A stretch of 64,000 bases of DNA from Conoideocrella luteorostrata (taxonomy: Eukaryota > Ascomycota > Sordariomycetes > Hypocreales > Clavicipitaceae): contig JASWJB010000063.1 in NCBI GenBank assembly GCA_032433595.1, positions 62,001 through 126,000 of the forward strand. The letters run 5' to 3'. Under the pieces are notes generated by a model. It worked only from the letters and a program-made list of their open reading frames with translations, made no database searches and was not told where the DNA came from. Each line of letters starts with the position of its first letter. The stretch's first letter is position 1. Shown one piece after another: positions 1 through 10,858 of this stretch. Position numbers and translations under genes: made by a program.

Positions 1-832
1 CATGCACGCCTAGGCATGAATCCGGAAACGATAGAGCAAGATGATTGACGAGTCTAAAGTCGATATCCGTCAGGGAATTGGGTGATGGGGCAGCGTTTGT
101 CGCGAGGTAGTATTTGTAGCCCAAGCGTTTCATCAACGCATCGAACATCTCAGCTATGAGAGGAAGCATATGCTTATTGCTGTTGATGGCATCGCTAAAT
201 CCCAGGCCTGGTAAAGAGGGGATGACTAAGTGGAATGGAATGTTTTCCGCCGGGTTATCAGGTGTGGTGAAGACGTTGATGAGGTGCGCCAAAGAAAGAT
301 TCGTGAAAGGGAATGGGGGTATCATGAGCAATGGAACAGCATTGGCGTGCGTAGATTCGGAGTGAATGACATGCACGCGAACGGGAGAGCCAGAAGATGC
401 AGTTCGAATTGCGGTCCGGAATTGAGGGATGTTGGCGTTGAAGTCGGCCTCTTGGTCGCGCCATGAATACTGCTCCAGCCTGAAACGCGAAATCCGTCAG
501 TAACTCAACGTTTCATATTGAAGCGTGTAGTTGTGTAGTTGCCTACGTTTCTCAAGGTGGCGTACACATACCAGTAGTCGACTAAAGGCTCAACAGTTGA
601 TTTGGGCTCCCACCACTCGTTCTGCTGAGGTTGAGGAACATCGTGCGGGAGCCGCGTAAGTTCCAGTTTCTGCTTCGTCAAGTTCAGATACTTGCTTGAA
701 ATCTGACAACAGAAAACAATATCAGCAACTTGCATCACAGAAGGAACGCAGCGGGCCATATAGACTCACATGGATAGTATACCGCTTGACTTCCTCCTCA
801 GGTATCGGCGACATCTCGCTGGAAACGGCCAT
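1..832 (-). CDS. Epoxide hydrolase-type alpha/beta hydrolase, 5' part (cut by the window edge)
   Basis: Alpha/beta-hydrolase enzymes of the epoxide hydrolase family open epoxides to diols. I assembled three exons on the minus strand: 832-770, 702-572 and 479 to beyond position 1. The introns at 703-769 and 480-571 have GT...AG ends and keep the frame. The protein begins MAVSSEMSPIPEEE. The EHN-type N-terminal segment has LELTRLP, WWEP and DYWLEQYSWRDQE, in the order usual for fungal members. The start of the hydrolase fold follows (VPLLMIPPFPFTN, then IPSLPGLGFSD). The usual oxyanion HGxP is replaced by PPFP, which I recall from related fungal proteins. The nucleophile, acid and histidine lie outside the window, so activity cannot be judged. 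An upstream stretch in the same frame (919-833) is hydrophobic and could be a longer N-terminus, but the ATG at 832 fits the family better. Confidence 0.8.
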
Positions 833-2304
833 GGCGTAAAATGACTTGGTTCCGAATACTACCAAGCCTAGGCAAAATCTCGCAAAGAATAAGAAAAAGA
901 CGATACGGTAGACATGCACTCAGGACACCACTGAAGGGGTACTGCAAGACATGATCTCGAGCAAAACTGCATGCATCTTTCAACTTCAAAACGGGACAGA
1001 AAAAGAAGCCACCGAATTTCTGCAGCCCATCACTCTTACATAGCATAATAAGGGACCCGACCCGACCCATTTCCCTAATCCAAGGGTCCAGCCGCTCGTG
1101 GCTTGCAACCTCTCTCGACTTCTATTATTGAAAAGACGTTACACGAAAGATCCCTGTCCATACCTCACTAGCGAGGATAGGTCCGAAATACCCCCATGCA
1201 GTGACTTGTGGCGTAATAGCTCGTGCCACAATATGCTGTGTGGCTAATGCGGAGCGGAGTGGATCATTCTGTTGCAACGTGGTGAATGAAGTCTTGGTGA
1301 AAGCAGGAAACCCAGCAAGCATTTGAAACGAGTGGCGGTGCATACGAATCCCCTTTCTAATTACGGAAGAGATCGTCCGGGGATGTGTGGCTCGTGACGA
1401 GATGTAAGGATATCTCCTGTTTTTCTTGTTGGCAGACTAGAGACGATGTGGCACGGGGTACAATGTTCGCTTTCATACGCGTGTACGGAGTAACTACTCC
1501 GTACTCTGCTGTACTCTGTATCGAAGATCCTTGCTGCCTTGCTGTGCTGCTGTGGCGCTACGACTGTCTTAATTGCCACTTTGGCGGGGGGATCGTCATG
1601 GTATGGATGATAACTATGAGCGGACATCATCCGGACATCTGCAAAGAGGCGAGAGGTGATAGAAGCATGGATCGCGGCTACCTGCTATTACTGCACTCAT
1701 TAATAAATTGCGTGTCAAAGAGCTACTTGGCTTGAGATGAGCAAATTGCTTTGCACAAGAGTGTGGCGGCTAGCCATTCGAGGAATATCTCTCCGAGAGA
1801 AATCAAGGAACATGCATATGGATTTGTAGTCTCGTCTGTTTCAAGTCATATCATTGGCTGTTAGGGAATCTAGCCACACTACTCCGTACTGTACTCCGTA
1901 TGTACAAAGGTCCTCTCGCCTTAGCCTGACGCGCAAGCCACAGCATGGTCAAGTCCCGAGCCTGGTCTCCTGGCTCCCAGCTCCCGATAACGAACTAATT
2001 GATATCTCATTCGATATTGTTGTGGCGGGAGTTTTATCTTGGGGGAGATATCCTCGGCTTTGGTAGGTCTATTAGGCAGAAGGAAGTAGACCCGCCCCAG
2101 CCCAGCTCGTTGTGGCTGGCTGTAGTTCAATGCCGACTCTACCCCTCTTCATGCCATCAGCAACGGCGTCAAGGATGAGATGGATGCATCTCGGTAGAAT
2201 GCGCGACAAGTAGAACGCGCAGCGCCTAAAGCAAGCCTGATGTCGAGTAGAGTCTACAAATGGAATATACTGGGATTTCTCTCTGCGATTCAATGTCGCC
2301 GGTG
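833..2304. other. Intergenic region, no confident gene
   Basis: This 1.5-kb stretch separates the epoxide hydrolase start from the 3' end of HID1. A minus-strand reading frame at 1343-1125 (72 codons, starting MHRHSFQMLAGF) has a plausible membrane-like composition but no recognisable domain, so I do not call it a gene. Four copies of the TACTCCGTA 9-mer or its complement lie here (1484-1492, 1495-1503, 1880-1888, 1892-1900). I see nothing else. Confidence 0.5.
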
Positions 2305-5051
2305 TTACGAGCCAGTTCTTGGTGACGTTTCAGCGCTGGCATTCGTAGTGGGTGCCTGCCCACCTCGCAGATTAATCTGTCCAATGCGAGACACGATATT
2401 GCTTCCAACCGCATCTACCGCCCCTCTAGGTGAAGTCAAAGTAGGTCCAGCAGGAGCAGTTTCCTGTACCCTGAACAGCTTGATTGCCGTTCCATTCCAG
2501 ATGCCCATGGTGCCCTTGGCTATTTGCATTTCGTTGGAGAAGATCACTCCCCAAAGCAGTGATTCATACCATCCTAGAGCAAGGGGAGACCACTCAAAAG
2601 AATGAACCCGCGGTGGAGAGGGCTCTATGCCAATCAAATCAATCCCACGGATACGTCGAATCATCTCTGGTGTCAGGGCATCCCGGCCAGCTTGACGAGG
2701 TAAAATGCTGGATACTTGCTGGATCACGGTCAAGATGCTGTGGAGAGGTAGTTCCGGTAGCCAGGTATCAATCCACTGTGATGAAGGTACAAATGAACCA
2801 TTCTGTGTTTTTGATGAGGATGATTGTCCACCAAGGCTGGTGATGCTATTCTGTCTTGAAAATGACCTGGCTCCGGCCGGCATCTTACCACGGGCTTTCT
2901 CAGACATACCGCGTAGCTGAGTGGGCACTGCATCTTCAGCGTTGGCAACTGATGATGCTTGTGACTGGTTTTCACTTGTCGTTGATTGGGCCGGCGTAGG
3001 TTGCGGGTCGTCATCACTGTCGTCGTCCGAATCTCCGATGGCAAATGTCCCATCTTCAGGAACCTCGTCCAGAGATGAAGACTTTGCAGGCATAACCGGC
3101 GGGCTTCTAACGCTATCCATCGAGCTTCGAACAGAGCCAGCATCGAGCGAATCGCCACGGTCCTTCCTCACCCGGCTTCTTCTCTCTATCTCTTCTTGCC
3201 CACTCTCAAGAGTAAATGATCGCAAAGATTCGATTCGTTTTCTGTTCTTGACAATAGCAACTAAAAGCTCGGGATTCTTGCGGTAGTTGGTGTCGACGAT
3301 AGCACTGATTGACTCCAAGAGCGAGTGTAGCAATTGGTGATTCGTTTCGTTCGCGAGTAGAAACGATGGCGATGACATGGAGGAGAATAAGTACATAAGC
3401 TGCGAACTGCCCGAAGCTCCGAGACCCTCGATGGTGGGGGCGATATTGTTAATTACCGCTAAAAGAGCCGGGTAAATGGCCGTGAAGCTACCTTGGCTTG
3501 ACGTAATGAGACTGTAAATAGAATGAATTAGGAAATCACAATATGTTCCTTTGAAGCCATTGATGCGAATGCCAGCGGGGAGGCTATCTTGGCCCTCGAA
3601 CTGCTTGTTTAAGCTAGGACTGAATTTGGCATCCACGCTCAAGGTTTGCAGCAAGAATGCACACATGCGAACTACTCCTTGCTTGGCAGGATCATTCTTG
3701 TATTCCAGCGCATAGAATATTGTCAACACCACAAAGTCATGCACCCGGTCAGTGTCGATGATAAATGACCGAAACCTCTTATTGCACTGTGTCATCTCCC
3801 AGAAAAGCATCAAAATCTCGGGTGCGAAGTTGGTGGTGGTCTGTGTTCCCGGCAGATACGATGTCTTCTCGCTCAGCGGTTGACTGAGTATTCGGGACAT
3901 ACCGTCAACGATAAACTGAAAGTCTTGCGGACGGTGTAAACGACCCAGGAAGTGGCGATAGTAGTTCTTTGACGGCGTAGGCGACGGCAAAGTTGACTCG
4001 GGGATTGGGTACACAAGTAGAGTGAGCATGAATTGTAGCGAGTAGGTAACGAGAATCTGCTTGGAGTCGCGGAATACCAAGTTGTTATATGGCACTCGCC
4101 AAGTCACTGGATTATATTTTAATGTCTAGTCTGCACGTAAGCTTCATATATCATCCATGTTTATATGATGGAACTCACAGTATTAAGGAGAGAGCATAGA
4201 ACAGAAAGAACAATTTGTTTGTCCGGGGAGGCGCAAAGATAGGTCAATGTCCGAACTCCAGTTTGGGTCAGCACCCCGGCAGTCGAGTACATGCTCTGTC
4301 CGGCCAAGGCCAATAGCAGTCGCAGTATTTCGGCCCGGTTGCTTTCGAATTCTTTTGTGGTGGCAACAGCAGTATTACATCCAACTCCACTCTGCCATAT
4401 GGCGAAGGTAACCTTGTCATGGGCGGGGGGTTGACGAGTAATGGTAAGATCCGAAAAGAATAACATGTCTATCAAGGTATCTATAAGCTCTTCAGCAAGT
4501 GGCTTCGCTTCCTCGTATTCTTCAGTATGAGACTGGGTTTCTGGCTTTTCACTCTCGGCTTCATCGAAAAGCACTTCGTTCGCAATAACGGCACGACGTG
4601 TTCGCTTCCGACGAGCACCCCAGAAAAAGCGATGCTCCCACGCGGCGAGGCTTTCACTTTCGTACAGATATGGCAATAATCGTGTCAAAACTCTGATACA
4701 GTTCAAAGCATCCTTTTCGGGAGCAATCTCAGGATCGGGAAACGATGGATGGTGCCGAAGAATGAAGAGCCGTGAAGTCAAGGCTAATATTAAGGTTTCG
4801 ATGTTCTCCAACGCTTGATCTCTAGTTCGCCGTATATCGTTGGGCGAGAAAAGACTGAAGACATCCTCGGAGGACTCTGGGAGCTCCCAGAACTAGGAAA
4901 GTGTGTAAGATACAATTCTACCATGCCAGACCGTTGGGGTAGAGGGTCAGCTAACCGAAGTCCAGTATGGATCGTTTGCGGGAATGTGACGCTCCTCCGA
5001 GAGCTTGAAGATGCCCTGTTTGAAAACAATCTTGGAATCGCTCGCGCCCAT
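2305..5051 (-). CDS. HID1: HID1 family protein (high-temperature-induced dauer-formation protein homolog)
   Basis: HID1 proteins are peripheral Golgi/trans-Golgi proteins needed for secretory-granule and late-Golgi trafficking in animals; fungal homologs are less studied. Three exons: 5051-4956, 4892-4179 and 4125-2305. Introns of 63 and 53 bp keep the phase and give 876 residues. The N-terminus MGASDSK fits the N-myristoylation pattern MGxxxS, and human HID1 is myristoylated. Family landmarks are DPYWTSFWELPES near residue 30, NIETLILALTSRLF, and the TLKYNPVTWRVPYNNL junction across the second intron. Residues around 560-700 are low-complexity and acidic (KSSSLDEVPEDG, then a D/S-rich run), followed by WIDTWLPELPLHSIL and the conserved C-terminal block. 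The gene is transcribed away from PET127 over a short shared promoter. I am confident in the family; a role in this organism is inferred from animals. Confidence 0.92.
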
Positions 5052-5445
5052 GTCTGCTGCGCAAGGCGATCCGCGCCTAAACCAAGCGGTAAAAGGCGAT
5101 GACTTTGTAGACGGGAATGACGGAGCCTAAGTTGGACAGAGAGTCTGTATTGTCCCGAACAGTATGTGGTTGATGGATGACCCCAGCGTGAGATAGAGCC
5201 AGCGATACTGGCTATTGGCTTAACCTGGTAGGCTCACGTCCCACCGCCAGAGCTCAGCCTTGGGTAAGCCGTGCAGCCAATTAAATGCATCAGTGTGGGT
5301 ACCTAGGACGTCGTTTGTGACGAAAATCACACGGTATCTTATCGATAACCGATGGATTGTATGGATGGCACAGGTCGCATCGCCCGTTTTTCTCGAGCTC
5401 GGTCTGAATAAGGTCTAAACCAATCCTTGAGCTCGTTTTCACCGC
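5052..5445. promoter_or_regulatory. Shared divergent promoter of HID1 and PET127
   Basis: Only 394 bp separate the two outward-facing start codons (5051 and 5446), so both promoters and 5' leaders must fit here. I see no clear TATA box. The interval holds short palindromic pieces such as ATCGAT at 5340-5345. The assignment is from gene geometry; no binding site is identified. Confidence 0.6.
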
Positions 5446-8166
5446 ATGTCCTCAGCATATGAGATGCTCCGTGCCCAGTGCCGCAGCGGTCAGTTGACCC
5501 GGGCTGTGCACTCGGTCAGAGTCCAAGGGTTCAACGGATCGGTCGTGGAAAGGCAGTCATTCTGCACCCACCAAACTCGTATGACGGATCAGTCGAAGCG
5601 TAATACGAACAGCCACAAGTCACGAAAAGAAGACAGCGATCACGAAAAGAAAGTAAAATGGAACTCATTTTTCAAGTCAGAAGTTGTCCGAAACGACATA
5701 GGTGCAGGAGAGTCGAACGCAGGTGGTACTGGGGACTTCAAGGGTGCGAAGAACGCGGGAACCTGGACATCATTACGATCTCGAATGCAAGCATCTGGAC
5801 AAGAAGAGCCGATTGAGAATGCCCAACCTACAGAGGCGGGGAAAGACGCAAGCAGCACAACGGAGGAAGGGCCATCACCTTCAGACTCTGTGACAACAAA
5901 GAAAGCAGCGGGGTCAAAATCCAAACGTAAAGCCAAAGCTCAATTAGAGGTGAAGACGATTCGGCCAGCGAGATTAAAACTAAAACCCGTTGAAGAACAA
6001 TTGACCCAACAAGCCCCAGAGTTATGCTACAATTTGGACAGAGTTTTGTTCAATCCCGGAGTATATCATATGCAGGATCATCGCTCAGGAGTTTTTAACT
6101 TTGATCCTTACTTGGCCTCAATTATGCCCGTTGAGGAGTTTGATTTTGATGCGCTAAAAGAATATATCACGTCATCAAAGGATGCCAAATTGAGGGACCT
6201 TTGTGTTGAGCATGGTCTGAAATATTGTGGTTCAACGTCAAGTATGACATCTATACTGTCACATTTTCACTTTCTGCTGTCAGCATGGAGAAAACCTAAT
6301 TTCGACAATTTGTCAAAGTCCTTGAACCCGGAGTCGGTGAATTTCACGTTGCTGAGCCGCGGGCCGGCCGCCGCCTTTGCCCACTTCAAAGATGGAGTTT
6401 ATGCGATCGATGCTGATAAAGAATACGACACTGAGAATATCCTGAGCATGTTGGGAAAGTCGATGGAGAAGCTGCTCACCTTACCTAAAGAAGAATTTGA
6501 AAAGTATCGACGATCACGCTCGCATCAGCTTTCCGCAGAAGAGAAAAACGCCGACGAGACATATCATTTTACCACGTTGGGCGACTTTCTGATGCGGTCG
6601 CAGCTTGATGCGTACGATCCGCGATTACCAGGCTCTGGTGTGTTTGATTTGAAGACGAGAGCCGTCGTCTCTATTCGCATGGACGTTAAAGGCTATGAGA
6701 AAGGGGTCGGGTACGAAATTCGAAAGCGATTTGGGCAGTGGGAATCATTTGAACGGGAATACTACGATATGATTCGAGCAGCGTTTCTAAAATACTCCTT
6801 GCAGGTTCGCATGGGTCGCATGGACGGCATTTTTGTCGCATTTCACAACACCCAGAGAATATTTGGCTTTCAATACATCAGTCTCGCGGAAATGGATCAG
6901 GCCATTCATGGCACGAATGAAACGCGTTTGGGGGATGAGGAGTTCAAATGCAGCGTGTCATTGTTGAATGATCTCATGAACCGAGCAACCCAGCGTTTCC
7001 CAGGACGAACGCTTCGTCTTCACGTCGAAACACGACCAACAAAAGTACCTCTCACGTACTTCTTCGTTGAGCCTGTGACGGAAGAAGAAATGCACAAGAC
7101 ACAAGAAGCTGGAAAGCTATCGGTGGAGCAACTAGAGCGCGAGATCCAGGACCTCAGCCGTGAAGAGCGTGACGCAGAAACCGCTCAGGAAGCTGAGGCA
7201 GCACAGAGAGCGCGGGCAAATGCCGAAGAATCAGACAAAGCCGCCTACGATTTGCCAATTAATGATACCCAGAGCGAGGGCACATGGAAGGAGATGATGT
7301 CTAAGGTTGACGAGGCGGTTGAGAATGAGTCACTTGGCGTGAGGTCGATACGAGAGGCAGTGCAGGAGGCCCTCGAACAGAGTGGCTTGCTTCAAGACAA
7401 GACCGAGCTGGAAAGCGAGAAATATCTGGATGATCTTGTTTCTGCCCTGACTGCGCACTCATCAGAAGCAAGAGAGGTCAGAGAGTCGCAGACTAGTGGG
7501 GGTGAGGAAATCGGGTCACAAAAGGAGGCGGCCACCCGATCTGACTCAAACGACACCACTTTGGCGAACCTAATCTTGAGGGTTACGGAAGGAATTAATG
7601 AGAAGAGTCCCAACCTGAGAACATTTGAGCGGAAAGTAGCCGATTTAGCAGCGCAGGCCAAGAAACCAGAGACTCGCAGCGCTGGTGAAACCGGTGAAAC
7701 TGCAGCGAATGGTAACACAAACAATAATGTTGGAGATTTAGAAGAGCTGGATTTCACTGTTGATGAGGCGCAGAAAGACCCAAGCGCCTCAGAAGGACCG
7801 AAAAGGGAACTCCTGGGGATGTACATCAGCATTCGCAATAGGGTCAATGGTGAATTTGTAGAGCGGCCATTGGGATCAGACAAGGCAATGGATTGGGCTG
7901 TGCAATATACAATCACGGAGCTCTCAGACAAGAGGGCACAGAGGATCTACGCAAAGATAAAAAAGCGTAGAAAAGAGGTGTTAGCCACAGATCCGCGGGC
8001 CCGGTCTGCCGATTGGTACCGCATGTTTAAGGGGCAATTGCCTATTGTTACGAAGCAAGGAGAGAAATTTCGAGCCAAGAGGAGGGAACAAGAGGCTGGG
8101 AGGTCGGTGCATGTCGCATGGGACAGGGAGCCAATTCCACCGAACAACTATTCCGAGAACGGGTAA
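5446..8166 (+). CDS. PET127: Mitochondrial Pet127-like protein
   Basis: Pet127 is a mitochondrial membrane-associated protein of yeast required for 5' processing and turnover of mitochondrial RNA, and it affects mitochondrial RNA polymerase activity. This single-exon gene encodes 906 residues. Residues 1-45 are rich in Arg, Ser and Gln with almost no acidic residues, as in a matrix-targeting presequence. Residues 45-170 are low-complexity and charged. The conserved core runs from about 190 (APELCYNLDRVLFNPGVY) to about 560 (HVETRPTKVPLTYFFVEP) and includes GVFDLKTRAVVSIRMDV and the RMGRMDGIFVAFHNT block. A long Glu/Ala/Ser-rich segment follows, with a conserved tail (DPRARSADWYRMFKG) at the end. 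It is longer than most yeast members because of the linkers. The start at 5446 keeps the presequence; a later Met near residue 46 would lose it. Confidence 0.93.
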   Translation: MSSAYEMLRAQCRSGQLTRAVHSVRVQGFNGSVVERQSFCTHQTRMTDQSKRNTNSHKSRKEDSDHEKKVKWNSFFKSEVVRNDIGAGESNAGGTGDFKGAKNAGTWTSLRSRMQASGQEEPIENAQPTEAGKDASSTTEEGPSPSDSVTTKKAAGSKSKRKAKAQLEVKTIRPARLKLKPVEEQLTQQAPELCYNLDRVLFNPGVYHMQDHRSGVFNFDPYLASIMPVEEFDFDALKEYITSSKDAKLRDLCVEHGLKYCGSTSSMTSILSHFHFLLSAWRKPNFDNLSKSLNPESVNFTLLSRGPAAAFAHFKDGVYAIDADKEYDTENILSMLGKSMEKLLTLPKEEFEKYRRSRSHQLSAEEKNADETYHFTTLGDFLMRSQLDAYDPRLPGSGVFDLKTRAVVSIRMDVKGYEKGVGYEIRKRFGQWESFEREYYDMIRAAFLKYSLQVRMGRMDGIFVAFHNTQRIFGFQYISLAEMDQAIHGTNETRLGDEEFKCSVSLLNDLMNRATQRFPGRTLRLHVETRPTKVPLTYFFVEPVTEEEMHKTQEAGKLSVEQLEREIQDLSREERDAETAQEAEAAQRARANAEESDKAAYDLPINDTQSEGTWKEMMSKVDEAVENESLGVRSIREAVQEALEQSGLLQDKTELESEKYLDDLVSALTAHSSEAREVRESQTSGGEEIGSQKEAATRSDSNDTTLANLILRVTEGINEKSPNLRTFERKVADLAAQAKKPETRSAGETGETAANGNTNNNVGDLEELDFTVDEAQKDPSASEGPKRELLGMYISIRNRVNGEFVERPLGSDKAMDWAVQYTITELSDKRAQRIYAKIKKRRKEVLATDPRARSADWYRMFKGQLPIVTKQGEKFRAKRREQEAGRSVHVAWDREPIPPNNYSENG

Positions 8167-10858
8167 CTTCGCGACTTTGATTGGCATGGGGGTTTGGCGC
8201 ATATAACTATTCATGAGGGACGGTCACGGTGAAAAGTCACCGGTCCCGCAGAAGTGGCTATGCTACAGCGATATGTATCTTGCCATGCATATTAATGGGG
8301 GCTGTTTTTTTTTTTTTTTTTGGCATAGATTGTACTTTATAGACTGTATATTAGTGTATAATATTGGGCGAATTCGACCTGTCATATACTTGTAGCGAAC
8401 GAAATCCACTTGAGCATTTGTAATTGTAATAAGCATTGTCGATAACTAACATGGGAGCAGTGAATTATTCACCACTGAGAGTAGTTATGGATTAGCGCCC
8501 CAAGAGTCAGCGGCGATTTGTCTGCCACATGCAGACACTGAACTACAAACCTCGTTGCGCCCATGTATTCTAGGGCAAAAGTACTGACTGATCTTATCAA
8601 TATCCGCTTTGCCGATCGTGGATGTAATCTGCTTGTTTATCGGGTCTGGTTTCCTCCACCAACAACTGTGGACCAAGGGTTGGCCATCGAAGTGGCTGAG
8701 CTTATCAGATGTGCGGACATGTACACGTTGCTCTATCTGGGGCAAAGACTCTGAGTTATTTACATAGAAAATAGCTCGGCAAGAAACATTCGACACAATA
8801 CTTTTCACTAGTCGTACCACCTGGGTTCTGCCGCGCTGTTGAATCTGCCAGGTTAACAAAGAAGAAAGGGTCAAAGCAAATGAAAAAGGGATATATCTCC
8901 GTTCTTGGCAAAAAGACATGCTCCGTCATTTGTCAGGATGTATACACTTGTATAAGGATTTCATCCAATGCCGGCATGAGAGCCAGGTTAGCTCCTAGAC
9001 TTATAGGTACATGCCCAATAAGCAAAGGCCAGGGCTGGATTGAATGTGCAGAAGGTGCAAGCTAGAAAGTCGCTTAACAGAGCTGACAGGGCGGAAAGAA
9101 CGGACTTTCAAAGTGTCCGTACGAGCTTAGCTGCAGCCTAGCATAAGCGCCAGACACGAAGCGAGACGGTGGGAAGATATGAGTGTTGATAAAGAGTGTA
9201 AATCGAACGCATACGAACTACGGGAAGCATACAATACTACTTGCCCGTATGGTGGGGGAGTCTGCCGTGTGGCAGGACTACATTGTCACCTGCACCAAGA
9301 GGCATGCGGTAGCGGACAATAGTTAGTCACAGCGACCATTGGTAAACAGTCTTCATTGAGACATGACGTATCGATCTCGAACTGCCTATGTTGGATTATA
9401 GAAGCGTCACCTGGACACCGGCCACGGTGGTGCAGCTGCAGAGACATCGCAGTGCATTGCATTGCGGCTTGGATGAGGGTGAGTCGGCGAGGGGAAGCTT
9501 CGCCCGAAACGGGTGTATTGATACGTCAAGTCTGATGCTCTTCTTCCATTAACTTCTTCCATTACCGGTAATCTCGGCCATTATCATAGATTTGATCTGT
9601 CTGGGTAATGCAAAAGTCGGTTTGCAGCGTTGTTCAGCAGAGCAGGCGTCCAGCATAAAGCAACGCCAAAGTCCACCTCCAGGCTCTCCGACAGGAATCT
9701 CCCTGCACCTGTTGGGTTGGGTGACTACCTAGGTAGTGGGTTGCGGTATGTTCTGCAACTCCTGTGCCGCACCTGCTTGCTTAGGTACATGGTAGGCGTC
9801 ACGAGACCCCTCAGCGTCATTTCATCCGTACTAACAGTCCGGCCGCAGCGTCCAACATGCGGCTGGCACGCACTTGCGTCCAGATGTATGTACTCCGTAC
9901 AGAAGTTCGCGGCTGGACAGACAGCACCTGCATGCATGGGTTCAGGATTTGAGTCCAGGTTGATGGGAATGGCCGGTCCAATCATAGTCCTTTGCGCTCC
10001 CACACCACCAACACTTTACCAACGGTCAATCAATCGATCACGCAGCCGTACTTTTCTACCTTGCGGATAATGTATTGTTATTCATCCAGAGCCCTCCCTC
10101 CCCACTCGCTCTTCCCACCATCTCGGACCAACGCCCATCTTAGCAGCTGCCAATGGCAATTCAAGTCTTGCCCGTCTCCTTCTCGGAACTCAACCAAGGG
10201 TGGCTCACTCATCCAGCCAGCTGCACATCGGCTCTTTGACCAGCTACGCTACCGACGTCCAAAGCTAACCATCATTCCCCTGCCAAAGCCCGCTTGAAGC
10301 AATCCAGTCCGTGTAAGAACAAGGACTCGAAAATGGCACATGGAAGAGCATGGTGCACATCTTATACCTCATTGGACCGAGCTAATTTTTGGCCTGATCA
10401 TCCCTGAACCACTTCTAGCTCCCCAAGAATTTATCCCAGTTCTCCTTCTCTGGCCGTAGACACACCAAAAATCGAGGGGTAGCTCGTCTTTCGGAGTTAC
10501 ATCGCGGGCGGCCATGCGCGGCACCCCAAGCCGAAATATGTGTCTTGCTCCGTCGCGAGATGAACCATTATCGCCAAGGCTGAAGGAAGGCAGGAGCGAA
10601 TGGCGGTTCGTGTTTGCGATATGTGCTTCTTGTTTATGCGCATTAGTGCCAGCCCGTATAAATGTCCTTGGATCTGCTCCGTGAATCAACGAGTTCAAGC
10701 ATGGAAAACACGCCATTAGGAATATCTCATCTCACATGTCACGCGAGCTAAAAATTGTCCGCTGACAACACTACCTACGGTGGTGTATTTGATCCAGGCC
10801 TTTGGTACATCTTTCTTCTGAATCTGACAAAAGTCGTGACTTTGATCAATTATTCTCG
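8167..10858. other. Intergenic region, 2.7 kb, no gene seen
   Basis: This holds the 3' flank of PET127 and the 5' flank of the sphingomyelinase gene. A T16 run lies at 8307-8322. Short open frames occur on both strands (for example 8919-8485, minus), but none shows a domain, signal peptide or coherent composition. One TACTCCGTA copy is at 9891-9899. No tRNA-like fold was found. Confidence 0.55.

Noticed and set aside
8485..8919. Minus-strand frame of 144 codons in the PET127-sphingomyelinase interval
   Set aside because: No domain, no signal peptide, erratic composition and no splice-linked neighbours.
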